Shown: piece after piece, positions 11,494 through 21,963 of the stretch
Position numbering within the stretch: the stretch's first letter is position 1
How the letters are laid out: the number at the start of each line of letters is the position of its first letter
Notes under the pieces: generated by a model
Databases searched by the model: none
Seen by the model: only the letters and a program-made list of their open reading frames with translations
Told to the model about the DNA's origin: nothing
Source: Rhynchopus sp. YZ270_cl-10
Taxonomy: Eukaryota > Euglenozoa > Diplonemea > Diplonemida > Diplonemidae
Reading direction: 5' to 3'
Assembly (NCBI GenBank): GCA_964035575.1
Contig: OZ037873.1
Location: forward strand, 1,054,001-1,118,000
Length of the DNA: 64,000 bases
Position numbers and translations under genes: made by a program

Positions 11494-12897
11494 CGAGGAG
11501 CCTTGTTGTTCCGAGGGTTTGAGCCCTATGGCCAGTGCCTACCCGATCCTACTATTGTTCACCTTTAGGACACGTAGCATAGGAACTGCACTAATTTTAT
11601 TTTGTGATTAGGATAGACAAAGATGGACAAAATTTCCATCTTTCGATTGAAAAATATATTAATCATTTTGTGATAGTTGACTGAGTTTGTAGGCTCAATT
11701 CGACGTTTTTTTTTTTTTTGTTGTGGATGTTGTGTGCATGAGAGAAGCATACTATACTACATCTAATTTTTCATTTTTCTTTTTCTTTTTTGGGGACGAG
11801 GTGAGCGCCCTCCCCTCCCTTCCCTTGAAGAATACCAAAACTTTTTTTCCTTTTGTTGTAATTCGAAAGAGAAAAAAAAAAATCATCGGCACCAAAAGGG
11901 GGGGCAGACACGATTCTGCAAAACGGAGCCTATTAGACTCCCCCCTTTTTCTCTGATATCATTTCATATTTAGTGCATTATTTGCGCCTTTCACCTTCTC
12001 TTTGTTTTAAGTCAATTTCTTTTTTAGCTGTGATTTTTTTTTTGATTTTCCCCTTCCACTCCCCTTTAAAATGCTCTCTGTTCTGCCCCCTTCCCTTCCC
12101 ACCCCGTTTTTCTTCTCCCCAAAATTTTCAAAACTTTTTCTTTCTCAATTATCCCCATCCCCTCCTCCCTTTCTTTTTGATCTGTATGCATCCGTGTGGT
12201 GTATTCATCTAAGGAAGAGTACCCTTCCCCTCCCATTTATTCTCTAGTGATCAGCTGAGGTTTTTTTTTGTCCTTACCCCCCCACACACACACAGAAGGG
12301 CACCAACGGGACATTCAGTACTCTGCATTATTACGAGCACTGGGTTTCCCTGATAGGGCCTGTTCTCAACATTTTTTTTTTTTCCCCCTCACTTTTTTTT
12401 TTTTTTTGTTATTGTTTGTACACTGCTCTCTTCTTCGTTTGCGAGAATTATACAATAAAAAAAAAAACAAGAAAGTGGCGCTTTCAAAAAAAAAAAAAAA
12501 AATCTACAATTTTATCAACAATTTTAAAAATAGTGGGGGTGTATCCCACTCTCTCTCTCTCTCTCTCTCGGGTATCTAAAGTAAATAATATTTCAAAAAA
12601 AAAAAAATAAAGAGTCTTTTGTCTCTCAACTGACCCCGAAATGAGGTCGGCATTTTTTTTTTCCTTTTCCGTTCAAAGATTCTTTTTATATTTACAAAAA
12701 AAAAAGAGGAGACAACGCTGGTGGATAAAACTCCATCTTTCGATTGAAAATAATATCTTAAATCTTCCTTCCAGGAAAAAACTCTCTTCCTAAAGAGCCT
12801 TCGGGGGAGGGTATATTAACACAGACAGGCCTATCTATTGATGGGTAGCTTTTATTATTGATGCCAAAAAAATTTTCATGAGTGCACTTTTTGGACA

Positions 12898-13370
12898 GTG
12901 GGGATTGCACAACTGTGGCAACACAACCGAGGCAACTACACTACTCCAACAATTTATCAAAAAAAAGCACACAAAATCATATTAACACCCCATGTCTTCG
13001 ACCTTTCACACCCCCCCAAAAAAAAACAGTTCCCTCATCAGCTCATATTTTTTTAGAGAAAAGTTTTTTTCCCGCTCTCTCTCCAGTCAGACCATCCAGG
13101 AATTTTGTAGTTCAATCATCAGAATTTTCTGGGATGCACAGTTTATCCCTATCCCCCAGAAATTTGTTATTTCACACAGTTTTTTATTTTATTTTTGGTT
13201 TTTTTTCAAGAATACTCTAGTCATCTACGGTTCTGTACTGAGTTTGAAAAAAGAATGTTTATTCTTTTGGTGACTGTGCACAGATGTAAAAAAATAAGTG
13301 GAGATTCAATCATTGCACAACTGTGGCAACACAAACCGAGGCAACTACACTACTCCAACAATTTATCAAA
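12898..13370 (+). repeat. Two copies of the CCGAGG hairpin repeat
   Basis: Copies at 12898-12966 and 13298-13370 share ATTGCACAACTGTGGCAACA, CCGAGGCAACTACACTAC and CCAACAATTTATC before an A-tract. GGAG and CTCC can pair at the base. Further copies lie at 16460-16526 and 28211-28279, all in the same orientation. Confidence 0.8.
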
Positions 13371-13852
13371 AAAAAAAAACTTTGTGTACAGAATCCTTTC
13401 TCGGACAGGGTGGTTGTCGAAACTACAAACAAAAACAAAAAAAACTCAAGATCCCTTTCTTAAGGTTCTTTGGAGAAGATGGTGTGTGCCAGAGACCATT
13501 TATTCATTGTTTCAAATTTTTTCATTTAATCCATTCTTTTCTTCTGCACCTCATACTGCCAAGAATACACCCCTGATCCATTGACGCAACGTTTATAGTG
13601 AATATTAGGGACGTAGACATGGTTTTGTCATGATAGAACAGAGAAAAACGCTGGATAATAATTTGGATTTAAAAAAAAAAAAAGAAAAAAATGTGTGAAC
13701 AGTCTCTTCCTTTAGTTCATTTGTTTTTTTTTTTTTTTTATTGTTGTGTTTTGCAAAACATACGGCATAAAAAAAAGATGGGAACATTTTTGTTCTCTTC
13801 CTATGCTATCAATTTATTGATCGCATAATATTATGATGAAATGCTTTATAGT

Positions 13853-13927
13853 AGATGACTAAACCACAAGAGGCTTAGGGTCATCTGAGTACCAACGTAC
13901 ACTGTCACGAGAGTGCTTTGTATTTTT
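13853..13927 (+). repeat. Tandem pair of two hairpin types
   Basis: AGATGA/TCATCT enclose CTAAACC, loop ACAAGAG and GCTTAG (13853-13886). Directly after comes an ACACTGTC-type copy with loop CACGAGAG and TTTGTATT (13894-13927). The pairing of the two types side by side suggests a shared structural core. Confidence 0.65.
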
Positions 13928-13964
13928 AAAAATGATTTTTTTTTGAGTTTTTGAAGGCTCAAGG

Positions 13965-15782
13965 CATGGATGTCCAAAGTACTTGAAGTATATCAAGTAC
14001 TTGATCCCCCAAAAAATCCAATACTTGATACTTCAAGTACTTGACACCCTATTTTTTTTTCTAGTACTTTTTTACTTGTTCTCCCTCTGTCAAGTACTTT
14101 TTTCACAAAAAAAACGTCAAGTACTTGATCAAGTACAAAAAAAAGTGGGTACTTGATCAAGTACTTGACGTTTTTTTGCGAAAACAAGTACTTGACAGAC
14201 TCTGCCAGAGGGTAAAAAAGTAAAAAAGTACGAGAAAAAAAAAATAGGGTATCAAGCATGTGTGTTTGGGCAATGTGATTCCGATGCCCGATTTGAGAAA
14301 TTCTCAGAATCCGAGAAAAATTTCTATGGATTTTTTGTACAGGGGGGTTTTTTTTTTCTATGGGTTTTTTGTGTAGGATTTTTTTTTCCCCTAGGGATTT
14401 TCTCATAGGCTTTTTGCATATGGTGTGACCCCACCACGTTCCGCAATCGGTCCGGAAAGTCCAAAAAAGGAGAAGAAAAAAAAAGAAAAAAAAAAGAAAA
14501 AAAGTCCCGTACCGTTTGCCTGCGGCGCTCAATCCAGAATATCACTGATCGATTTATGATCCGGTTTCGTTTCGGCCACACAGTGTCACTGGGGAAAGGT
14601 GTGCAGTCTGTGACCACACGATACGTAATGATAACCCACAATTCCTCCTCACCCAAATCAACATCATTCAGAACAGAACATCCCAATCCAAAAATGTCTC
14701 TGTGGTCTCATGTGGTTGAAGGTGAGTCGACGAAGGTGACGGCAGTGTTTTTTCTGGAGGCGGGGCGGGGGGGCGCGCGCCCCCCCGTCAGACTTTTTTG
14801 AGATTTCGAGGGGGGGCGTGCCCCCCGTGAAATCTCTGTAGGGGGGCGGGGGGGCAGAGTGGTAGGGGTGGGTGACCCACCCCCCTACCACTCTGCCCCC
14901 CTTCACCTTCCCCACCATGCTCTCGCGAGCCTCACCAGGAAGTAAGGGGAGTCGGCGCTTCCGTAGCAACATAACTGTTTTGCGTCGAAGGTGACATAGT
15001 TTGGCAGTAAAAATGTGCAATTTTAAGCGCAATTTTTAGAAATGTTGCGTACCGTGGCTTCGCCAGAAACTTTCGTTTTAGCAAAATACGTACGTAAAAT
15101 TTACGGAAACTGACGATAATTACCAACGACAGTGCCATTTTATGTCAACATTTTTTAGAAATGTTGCGTACCGTGGCTTCGCCAGGAACCTTTGGGTGAC
15201 ATGACCGCCGTTTCTCTTGTAAATGTACTGAGGTTACTGACAATTCGTGTACCACGTGTGCCTGGTGCAAATATCAATGAAGTGCCGAACTCCGCAGTTG
15301 GACAAAAAAACCGAGGAATTCTCACATTGCCGGAGGCCCCAACTTGAGCTGGGTTGCGGACCCGGGCGTGCGAAGTGCGCCCGGGCTCGACCGAGTTTTG
15401 ATCTACGAAAACCCACAAAACCTATATACTCCCCTGTTGCATGGTCAACCGCGAGAAAAAAAAAATATGCACTTTTTTGCCCTGTGCCCCCCCGTCAGCC
15501 AAAAACCCCGAATCCTAGAAAAAACACTGGTGACGGGGACCCAAAAAAAAAAAGTCCCATGTAAAAAACCCATAGAAATTTTTGTGATGCCCACCCCCAA
15601 ATTCTCGAAAAAAGGGTGTGATACCCATACACACATGGTATCAAGTACTTGATTTCTGTCAAGTACTTGATCAATCTTCAAGTACTTGACTGTCATTTTG
15701 AGAGGAAAAAAAAGGGGGGTCAAGTACTTCAAGTACCATAAAAAATCCGAAAAAAGTACTTCAAGTACTTTGGACATCCATG
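13965..15782. mobile_element. 1.8-kb TIR element with 6-bp TSD, AAGTACTT-rich
   Basis: The left end CATGGATGTCCAAAGTACTT and its inverted copy at the right end are flanked by a perfect 6-bp duplication TCAAGG (13959-13964 and 15783-15788). Subterminal DNA carries many AAGTACTTGA/TCAAGTACTT motifs and an internal palindrome (about 14090-14200). The interior includes G/C hairpins near 14765-14910 and a 35-bp direct repeat containing GTTGCGTACCGTGGCTTCGC at about 15036 and 15157. No transposase is recognisable, so it is non-autonomous. Its ends resemble those of the element at 60211-63266. Confidence 0.85.
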
Positions 15783-16005
15783 TCAAGGGTAACCCAACCC
15801 TCTTTTTTTTGAACCCCCCCCCTCTACAGGTTCAGAGTTTTACCTTTTACAACCGCAACGTTTTTGCCTTGAAAAATATCGGGTTGCTAGAGAAAAAACA
15901 ACAATCACTAAAAATGCTTTGTTTTTGTGCATTGAGAGGGTATACAGTAGGGATCTCATTGCCTTCCCTAGAGCCGTTAAAATTTTTTTTATGATTTTTT
16001 TTTGA

Positions 16006-16038
16006 AGGTCGACTAAGTAACGAGAGGCTCAGCTTCAC
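16006..16038 (+). repeat. Hairpin repeat with exchanged outer stem
   Basis: The loop AACGAGAG is retained, while the outer stem is AGGT/ACCT instead of GATG/CATC. The change is compensated on both sides, which supports a selected or recently folded structure. Confidence 0.6.
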
Positions 16039-16084
16039 CTTGTGAAACCTTTTTCTTTTTTTCTTTTTTTAGATCATTGTTTTC

Positions 16085-16285
16085 AAAGATGTGTGTACAC
16101 GAGAGGTACATTCTTCTTTCACTCTTTTCGTTTTTGATTTTTTTTTTTTTTTTTTTTGAAAGATGCACAAGATTCTTCTCCCCTGCCCAAACCTCTCAAA
16201 TTAGCGCTGAAATATTTGTCAACGCGCGTTAATATATATTTTTCCAAGATAAGATGTTGTGTGCACAAGAGGCACATTTCATCTT
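16085..16285 (+). repeat. Two hairpin repeats, GTACA- and GCACA-stem types
   Basis: At 16085-16119 TGTAC and GTACA enclose ACGAGAG, with an AAAGA/TCTTT base. At 16251-16285 TGTGC and GCACA enclose ACAAGAG, with an AAGATG/CATCTT base. The inner stems differ from the GCTTAG type but the loop and layout are the same. Confidence 0.7.
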
Positions 16286-16741
16286 AGTTTTCTTTGGATT
16301 TATTTTGTGCGCAGCAAAAGGCACATTCTTTTTTTTTTATATTGGTGACTAATCACAGAATTTGGGTTCGTTCATACCAAATTTTTCCTTTAGTTTATCT
16401 CAACTTTTTGTTCAAATTTATCTATTGTTGTGATGCTAAAGTGTCTAAAAAAAAAACGCAGTGGAGATTGCACAACTGTGGCAACACAACCGAGGCAACT
16501 ACACTACACCAACAATTTTTCAAAAAAGGTGGGGAATAAAGGATGCACGTCGTCTCGAAGAGTGATGCATTTATCTTTCAAATTTTCTCTTCATTTATCT
16601 TTAGTAATTTCCCCTTTTTTTGAGTTTCTTTAACGCCCAAAAATACCCAGATGATTAAAAAATGCCCCCTTGAAGAAAATACAGGGGACTCCCATCCCCT
16701 CTCGCAATGCCCATCTACCCTTTTTCCTATGCACCTTGTAT

Positions 16742-16777
<36 letters not shown>

Positions 16778-17326
16778 TGTTGTTTTTATTTTAAATGCTT
16801 AACCTCTCTTCTCTCTCTCTCTCTCTCTCTCCCTCTTCTCGCTTCAAAGTATATGCATATCTTTCTCGCTTTTATTATTTTTTTTTGTTTTTTTTTTTGT
16901 TTTTCATTTTTCTCCAAAAAAAACAAAGTCTCCCTTTTCCCCTCTCCTTTTTCTGTTTTTCCTGCTTCCCTCCCTCACCCCCTCCCCATTTCCCCCTCTG
17001 CCCTCAACACTGGCGTGGGTGAGTAAGAGGATCGCCACCGACACCGTAGATTTTCCAGGCACCTTCACCGGGTGTGTCGGTGTGTCGGTGTGGTGGCGAC
17101 CGAGGGGCACTCTGTGCTGACAACGTGCTCCCAGGGGGACACCCTTCCGCGTAGACGACATTGAAATCGCCTCGGCACAGCACCTCCAGGTTTTGCTAGC
17201 CTGCCTTTGCAGGCTTCTTCAGTACCGCAGGGTCAGAATCTCATATAAGGGCCCAAAAACGCATCATTTCCTCTGATCTTTCATTGTCTACAACATCAAA
17301 TAAACAGAGCACACAAAAAAAAAACC

Positions 17327-17346
17327 ATTTTTTTTTCAAACTCCAG
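17327..17346 (+). promoter_or_regulatory. Candidate trans-splice acceptor
   Basis: A run of T followed by CAAACTCCAG ends 27 nt before the ATG at 17374. This fits a polypyrimidine-AG site for spliced-leader addition; a cis-intron acceptor is the alternative. Confidence 0.45.
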
Positions 17347-17373
17347 ACAAGCACCCTTTCATACCCCCACACT

Positions 17374-18180
17374 ATGCCCACCACTTATACCGGAGAGGTT
17401 GTGAAGTGGAATGACGCCAAAGGCCTTGGGTTTCTGAGCAGTAAGGACTTTGACAAGGATGTGTACGTGCATCACACCGCCTTCGGTGGGGGCTCGCTTA
17501 CTGTGGGTGGCGTTGTGACGTTTGAGGTGGGTGAGGATGACGATGGGAGACGACGTGCGGATAATGTGAGCGGCGAGGCTGTGGTGCGTGGACGCCCTGC
17601 GAGGAGCAGAAGCAGAAGCCGCGAGAGGGGGTCCTCTGGGAAGGTTTACGTTGTGAAGATGCGCCATCTTTCCAGAGACATTGATGAGGATGACATTTTG
17701 GACTTCTTTGACGATCATGACGTTTCTGTTAGCTCACGCCGTCTTCTTATTGATCGGGACACCGCATTTATCCAACTTCGCAACCAAGAAGACTTTGACC
17801 ACGCAACCAAAAAGCTTGATGGAAAACGGCTTGGTCGTTTCAGGGACAGAGCGAACATCTTCCGTTCAGGCGACCGTGACTTCACAGAGGCGCGCTACAA
17901 CATCCGCAGACGCCAAGAACGTCGCAACAGACGCCGTTCCCCGAGCTCTTCTTCCTACTCATCTCACTCCCGTTCTAGGTCCCCCAAAAGGATCAAGGCA
18001 AAGAAAAGTGGGGAGCGCCGGGAGCGTGACACCGAAAGGACCCCAAAGAAGGAGGCCCGCAAGGAGAGGGAAGGCGAAAGGGGTGAGGAGAAGAAGGAGA
18101 AGAGAGGCCGCTCCCCTCGTAGGTCGCGTTCCCCGAGCTCTGCTTCTAGAGGGTCGAGAGGGTCGTCGGGAACGAGGTGA
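17374..18180 (+). CDS. Cold-shock domain, RRM and RS-tail RNA-binding protein
   Basis: A 268-residue intronless protein. Residues 4-68 form a cold-shock/S1-like fold with the nucleic-acid signatures KGLGFL and VYVHHTAF. A short RSRSRSRERG linker leads to an RRM at about 93-165 (RNP2-like VYVVKM, RNP1-like TAFIQL). The tail from about 180 is an Arg/Ser- and Lys/Glu-rich RS domain typical of splicing factors and nuclear mRNA-binding proteins. The likely role is nuclear RNA binding in splicing, trans-splicing or mRNA packaging. The ATG at 17374 begins MPTTYTGEVVKW, where the cold-shock fold starts; the open frame upstream has no ATG. Domain calls are from recognised motifs; the specific function is inferred. 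Confidence 0.88.
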   Translation: MPTTYTGEVVKWNDAKGLGFLSSKDFDKDVYVHHTAFGGGSLTVGGVVTFEVGEDDDGRRRADNVSGEAVVRGRPARSRSRSRERGSSGKVYVVKMRHLSRDIDEDDILDFFDDHDVSVSSRRLLIDRDTAFIQLRNQEDFDHATKKLDGKRLGRFRDRANIFRSGDRDFTEARYNIRRRQERRNRRRSPSSSSYSSHSRSRSPKRIKAKKSGERRERDTERTPKKEARKEREGERGEEKKEKRGRSPRRSRSPSSASRGSRGSSGTR

Positions 18181-18751
18181 GGTGGAGACACTGTACCATG
18201 TGCAACGAGGAGAGAGGGATCTTCAAGTCAACCCTTTTTTTTTTGATAATTTTTTTTGAGTACTAAGTTTTAAGTTGTGTGTGTGGGGGAAAGGGGGTGG
18301 TTTTTTTTTTTTTTCGAAGTGAGAGCTCTGTGTGGTTGACTAATGAGGTGATTTTTTTTTGCAGATCAGCCAATGGGTGCGCAGGATTTGTCTCTCAATT
18401 CGTCATTTTGGTTTTTTGAAAAAACTTAGTTGAGCTATTATGTGTAGACGCCTGAGGATGAGTTCCACTAATTTTTTTAAAAAAGGGGGGGGAACGGGGG
18501 GGTGGGAGGGTAGTGAGGGGAGGGGAGGGGTCAAAAAAAAAATAACAATTTTTGCTAAAAAAATCACGGAAATAAAAATTTAAACGCGGGGGGTTTGATC
18601 GTTGTGTGTTGAGGGTGGTGGGGTGGGGGGGTGGGGTGGGTTTCACTGTGCTCCATTAGCACTGTGTTTGGGGGTGGGGAAGTGATGGAGTGGATTAACC
18701 TTTAAAAAAAGCCGTTTCTTTTCTTCTATTTGTGATCTTCTTATAAGCATA

Positions 18752-18890
18752 CAATGCAACGAGGCCGACTGCGCCTGAAAATAGGCATGTCATGTAAAAT
18801 CTATGAGGCGTGGCTGTGAGACGTACTAATACTTACAATCACGCCTCAACCACGTGTATCAGGCCTTAGCGAGGCTTGTTCGGTGCATTG
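18752..18890. mobile_element. 139-bp TA-flanked MITE or structured element
   Basis: The ends CAATGCAACGAGG and CGGTGCATTG are inverted and TA lies on both sides. An inner GAGGCGTG/CACGCCTC pair adds a second stem. A small structured RNA gene is an alternative, but the TA flanks favour a MITE. Confidence 0.6.
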
Positions 18891-19173
18891 TATAAAGTAA
18901 CAAAAAAAAACCGGGATAAAAACGAAAATATCAAAATAACAGAGCACATTTGGAGGCATCTTTGGGTACTGAACTGTTACCTCACTCTCTCTCTCTCTCT
19001 CCCACCCCCTCCCCATATCTTTACTTCTTGAACGCAATTTAACTGCAATTCCAGACACAGTCAGCTGAATTTGGACCCCCAACCGGTACCCTACATCACA
19101 CAGGATTCATGTCTCTGTGTTTCGCAATGATCCTTTCTTTCATCTGATGAGTGGAAGCGGGAGCAGCACCTAT

Positions 19174-19310
19174 CAGATGCAAACCACAAAAATGGATTGT
19201 AGCACTACATGGGTTGGGCATCCACCCCCCCCCACACGATACACCCTTGGTCATTTTGTACCAATGGTACACTGTTCACGAGCGGGCTTTGCATTTCAAA
19301 CCAACTTTTT
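19174..19310 (+). repeat. SINE-like repeat, long ACACTGTTCACGAG family
   Basis: It begins CAGATGCAAACCAC, continues with AAATGGATTGTAGCACT and ends with GTACACTGTTCACGAGC and TTGCATTTCAAACCAAC before a T/C tract. Copies with the same start and end lie at 33186-33318, 57209-57307 and 57487-57563. The TTCAAGTC-like 3' part resembles a pol III B box weakly. Here it supplies the polypyrimidine tract just before a gene. Confidence 0.65.
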
Positions 19311-19404
19311 TTTTTCCCCCTTCAAATGTACCACCACCCCAAATCAATCCCCCCCCCAGGACCCCCTCCCCCCTCCCCTCCCCTCCTCCCTCCCTCTTTC
19401 TCTT

Positions 19405-21483
19405 ATGCTAGACGGACAATATGCGAAAAAGAATGGCGGTCGACGTACGACCTCTCGAAGGAGTGGTGACGTGCAGTACGACTTTAAAGTGACCATTGTA
19501 GGCGCACGGCTTGCACGCAGTACGGTGCAGGCATCTCAGGCGAATTACAAATACCAGCTCCGCTGGAAGCGTGGTGACAAACTCTCTGGGAAGACCGTGG
19601 CGCTCCCCCCCGCAGAGGACGGCACCGTGCTCTGGAACTACCAGGCAGGATTTGCCTCGACCATACAACGAAAAGACCCGACCCGCCTCCACAAAAAACT
19701 CATGAGTCTTATCTTAACGGAGTACCGCCCCCGCGAGGATGCAGGAAAATACGACAAAAAGACCTGGGAAGGTGCGTTTAACCTCGCTGTCGCTGTCGGA
19801 AACAAACTAGGTGACCCTTTAGACGGATCTTCTCATACTGTCATCTGCGGGAAGGATTCTGGCAATCTCGTGGAAATCACTGTATCTGGCGTTCCCCGAG
19901 GTGATTCCGATCAAGATTTGATGACCGATGCCCCCCCTTTAACCGACGCAGGAGGTCTCGCCTCGAACGATGTAGACGCGCCAACGGAGCTGAGTTTAGA
20001 TTTGGAAGATGATGATGCGTTGTTATCTTTGTCTGAGTCAGGCAAATCGCCGTCTGCAGTGCCTACACCTCCTCCACGCACTCAGGCACCTCCGGGGACC
20101 CCTGGTGTTCCGATGTCAGAACACCTCAAACTCGCGGAGGAATTGAAACAGATGAAAGAAGAGCTGAAGGCGGCGAAAAAACGGCAGACGGATCCGACGG
20201 AGTTGGCAGCGCTGAAGGCGGGGCTGGCTGCGTCGGAGGCAAAGCGGGGGCAAATCGAGGCGCATCTCACCGCAACCCAACGCGCCTCCACACAACACGC
20301 CCGCGAGCTGACCCTCCTCCTCCACGGCGTTATCCTTCCTCCAGCGAATCTTTCGCCGCGAGACGCTGCTGCAACCATTATGAAGGCGATCCTCAAATGG
20401 GATGCATTGTCTTCGACGCACAATCCGTCTGGAGAGGCGAACAGCTTTGTGGTCAACACTGTTAGCGCCCTGGAGTGCGCCGTGGTGTCCGTTGCGTCAA
20501 CCGATGTGAGTGGCGCGGCACGGTGGGGCAGCGTGCTCTGGCACCTCCTCCGCTATCTTGCTGCCGCCTTCCCGACGGTGTTGGAGCTGAATGAGGCGGT
20601 TGGGTCCTTCAGTGGCGACAGCTTTGCGGTGCATGTGTTCGCTACGCTTTGTGTTGAACCGTTGTTAACGCAAGAGGCCCGTCCTCCTCCGTTGGTGATG
20701 TCGTCTGCGGATATCCCTGTAATCGCGGTAGGTGTAGAGGCGGAGCCAGCAGAGGTGGGGACCATATTGAGCTTTGCGGCTCACGTAATGTGCTCGATGC
20801 AGACAGTGTTGAATGTGCTATTGGGGGAGAGGGTGGCGTTGATTGAACGGCACGTCGCGGATGTCATTGAAGGGAGGCCCGGAGCGGTGGGAACGATATT
20901 GGAGTTGGTCGGGTCGGTGCACACCCCGTTGCTGCTTGCGGATGCGGATGAGGGGTTGATAGCGGCGGTGGCGAGGCATTTGTTTGGCAGTGTGGATAGG
21001 TTGTTGTTTCAGTCGTTGGTGCGATCGGCAGCAAATTGCACCGACGAAAGGGCCCTGCGATACAAAGAGATGTGCTCAAAGTTTGAGAAGTGGATGCGCG
21101 ACGCAAAGCTGCTGCAAGGCCCCAGCGGGTCGCTCTGCCGCACTGCGTTGAGCTCGGTGAGGCAGACCTGCGACTTTCTTCTCCTCCGTGGCGGTACTAT
21201 CGTCGACGAAACGCTTCTCTCCGCCATACCTACTGCGCATCTGCACACCCTCCTCAAAAATGTGGAGCAGGCGACAGGTGAGACAGTCCCGCCAGAGACC
21301 TTGCAGCGTGCGCTCACGCTGGCGAAGGAGAAGTCGGGAGGTGGTGGCAGCGACGTCGCGCATTGGTCAACGCAGTGTCCCACAGCGCTTCCGGTGTTGA
21401 CGCCAACAGAGGAGCAGGCCTGGGCATCAAGAGTGTTGCCAAGTGCGCTGCGACCCCCAAATTTTGTGGATTTGGAGATTTAG
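19405..21483 (+). CDS. NT-C2, coiled-coil and DIL-like domain protein
   Basis: A 692-residue protein. Residues 24-150 match the N-terminal C2 (NT-C2) fold of EEIG1/EHBP1-type proteins: YDFKVTIVGARL at the start, WNYQAGF in the middle, and strands ending in FNLAVAVGNKL. An acidic, Pro-rich linker (150-235) is followed by a coiled coil (about 240-310, KLAEELKQMKEELKAAKK). The C-terminal 350 residues resemble a dilute (DIL) domain: LLFQSLVRSAANC, then a YKEMCSKFEKWM helix and DFLLLRGG. NT-C2 domains usually bind membranes or small GTPase partners, and DIL domains occur in myosin-V cargo tails and RADIL-type proteins, so a role in vesicle or cytoskeletal tethering is plausible. ATG 19405 is the first in-frame ATG after a long C/T tract. 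No introns are seen. Confidence 0.82.
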   Translation: MLDGQYAKKNGGRRTTSRRSGDVQYDFKVTIVGARLARSTVQASQANYKYQLRWKRGDKLSGKTVALPPAEDGTVLWNYQAGFASTIQRKDPTRLHKKLMSLILTEYRPREDAGKYDKKTWEGAFNLAVAVGNKLGDPLDGSSHTVICGKDSGNLVEITVSGVPRGDSDQDLMTDAPPLTDAGGLASNDVDAPTELSLDLEDDDALLSLSESGKSPSAVPTPPPRTQAPPGTPGVPMSEHLKLAEELKQMKEELKAAKKRQTDPTELAALKAGLAASEAKRGQIEAHLTATQRASTQHARELTLLLHGVILPPANLSPRDAAATIMKAILKWDALSSTHNPSGEANSFVVNTVSALECAVVSVASTDVSGAARWGSVLWHLLRYLAAAFPTVLELNEAVGSFSGDSFAVHVFATLCVEPLLTQEARPPPLVMSSADIPVIAVGVEAEPAEVGTILSFAAHVMCSMQTVLNVLLGERVALIERHVADVIEGRPGAVGTILELVGSVHTPLLLADADEGLIAAVARHLFGSVDRLLFQSLVRSAANCTDERALRYKEMCSKFEKWMRDAKLLQGPSGSLCRTALSSVRQTCDFLLLRGGTIVDETLLSAIPTAHLHTLLKNVEQATGETVPPETLQRALTLAKEKSGGGGSDVAHWSTQCPTALPVLTPTEEQAWASRVLPSALRPPNFVDLEI

Positions 21484-21963
21484 AGATTTAGAGAGAGGAA
21501 AATGAAATAGGGGGCAGTGGGTGTGTGGGGGGTAGGAGTGCTGGTAGTAACATAGAGAGAGAAAAAAAAAAAAGTACAATTGGTTGTCCAAAAGTGTAAA
21601 TGGGTGTTGCGGGAAGTTAACGACCTGGTCAGCGACCTGTCAATATCGACCAGTAAATCCTAAGTCTTATTGATTTTTTTTTTTTTTTTTGGAGCGATCA
21701 CACGAATTTTACCAATTTAACTTTGAGTACAAAAACTTCCGTTTTTTTGGAGCGAAGTGATTGTCGACACAACAAAAAAAACATGAATATAAATAGAGTC
21801 CTTTTTTTTTCGGGAGATAAAGGTTGGGATGGGGGGGCTGAGACGTTGCTTTGTCAACGGAGAGAGGGGGCAGGGACTCCTGGGGAGGGAGGGAGGGGTT
21901 TTTGCATAAACGGCAAGTAGAAAATAGCGACGTAAGAGAGAGGCTTGGCGGTGTAGGTGTATG
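21484..21963. other. Short intergenic region
   Basis: It holds A/T tracts and G-rich sequence. A phrase about 'GACCTGTCAATATCGACC' at 21637 recurs near 43725. No gene or known site is seen. Confidence 0.5.

Larger units (their letters stand above)
3173..13964. other. Long T-rich intergenic region with hairpin repeats and MITEs, no convincing gene
   Basis: I see no conserved protein in this stretch. It holds homopolymer T/A tracts, TC-rich tracts and many short hairpin repeats. Loop-ACGAGAG-type hairpins or relatives lie at 4537-4571, 5004-5034, 7799-7830, 10229-10260 and 13853-13886. ACACTGTC-type copies lie at 4288-4330, 6694-6733 and 13894-13927. CCTCGGG/CCGAGG-type copies lie at 6291-6342, 7004-7062, 12898-12966 and 13298-13370. 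A 'TTTCGATTGAAAATA' family occurs at 7067-7115, 11626-11670 and 12729-12765. Three MITEs are listed separately. Confidence 0.7.
15783..17326. other. Intergenic T-rich region with hairpin repeats and low-complexity tracts
   Basis: Hairpins with the ACGAGAG/ACAAGAG loop lie at 16006-16038, 16085-16119 and 16251-16285. A CCGAGG-type copy is at 16460-16526. Low-complexity tracts include more than 30 T near 16747-16776 and a TC repeat near 16811. From 17020 the sequence is GC-richer, with a GCCTGC/GCAGGC hairpin at about 17201-17216, and may be 5' leader of the next gene. Confidence 0.6.
18181..19404. other. Intergenic region
   Basis: It contains T/A and G tracts, a MITE (18752-18890), and a long ACACTGTTCACGAG-type repeat (19174-19310) directly upstream of the next gene. 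A C/T-rich tract from 19311 to 19403 includes a CCCCCAG acceptor candidate ending at 19359. No gene is seen. Confidence 0.6.
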
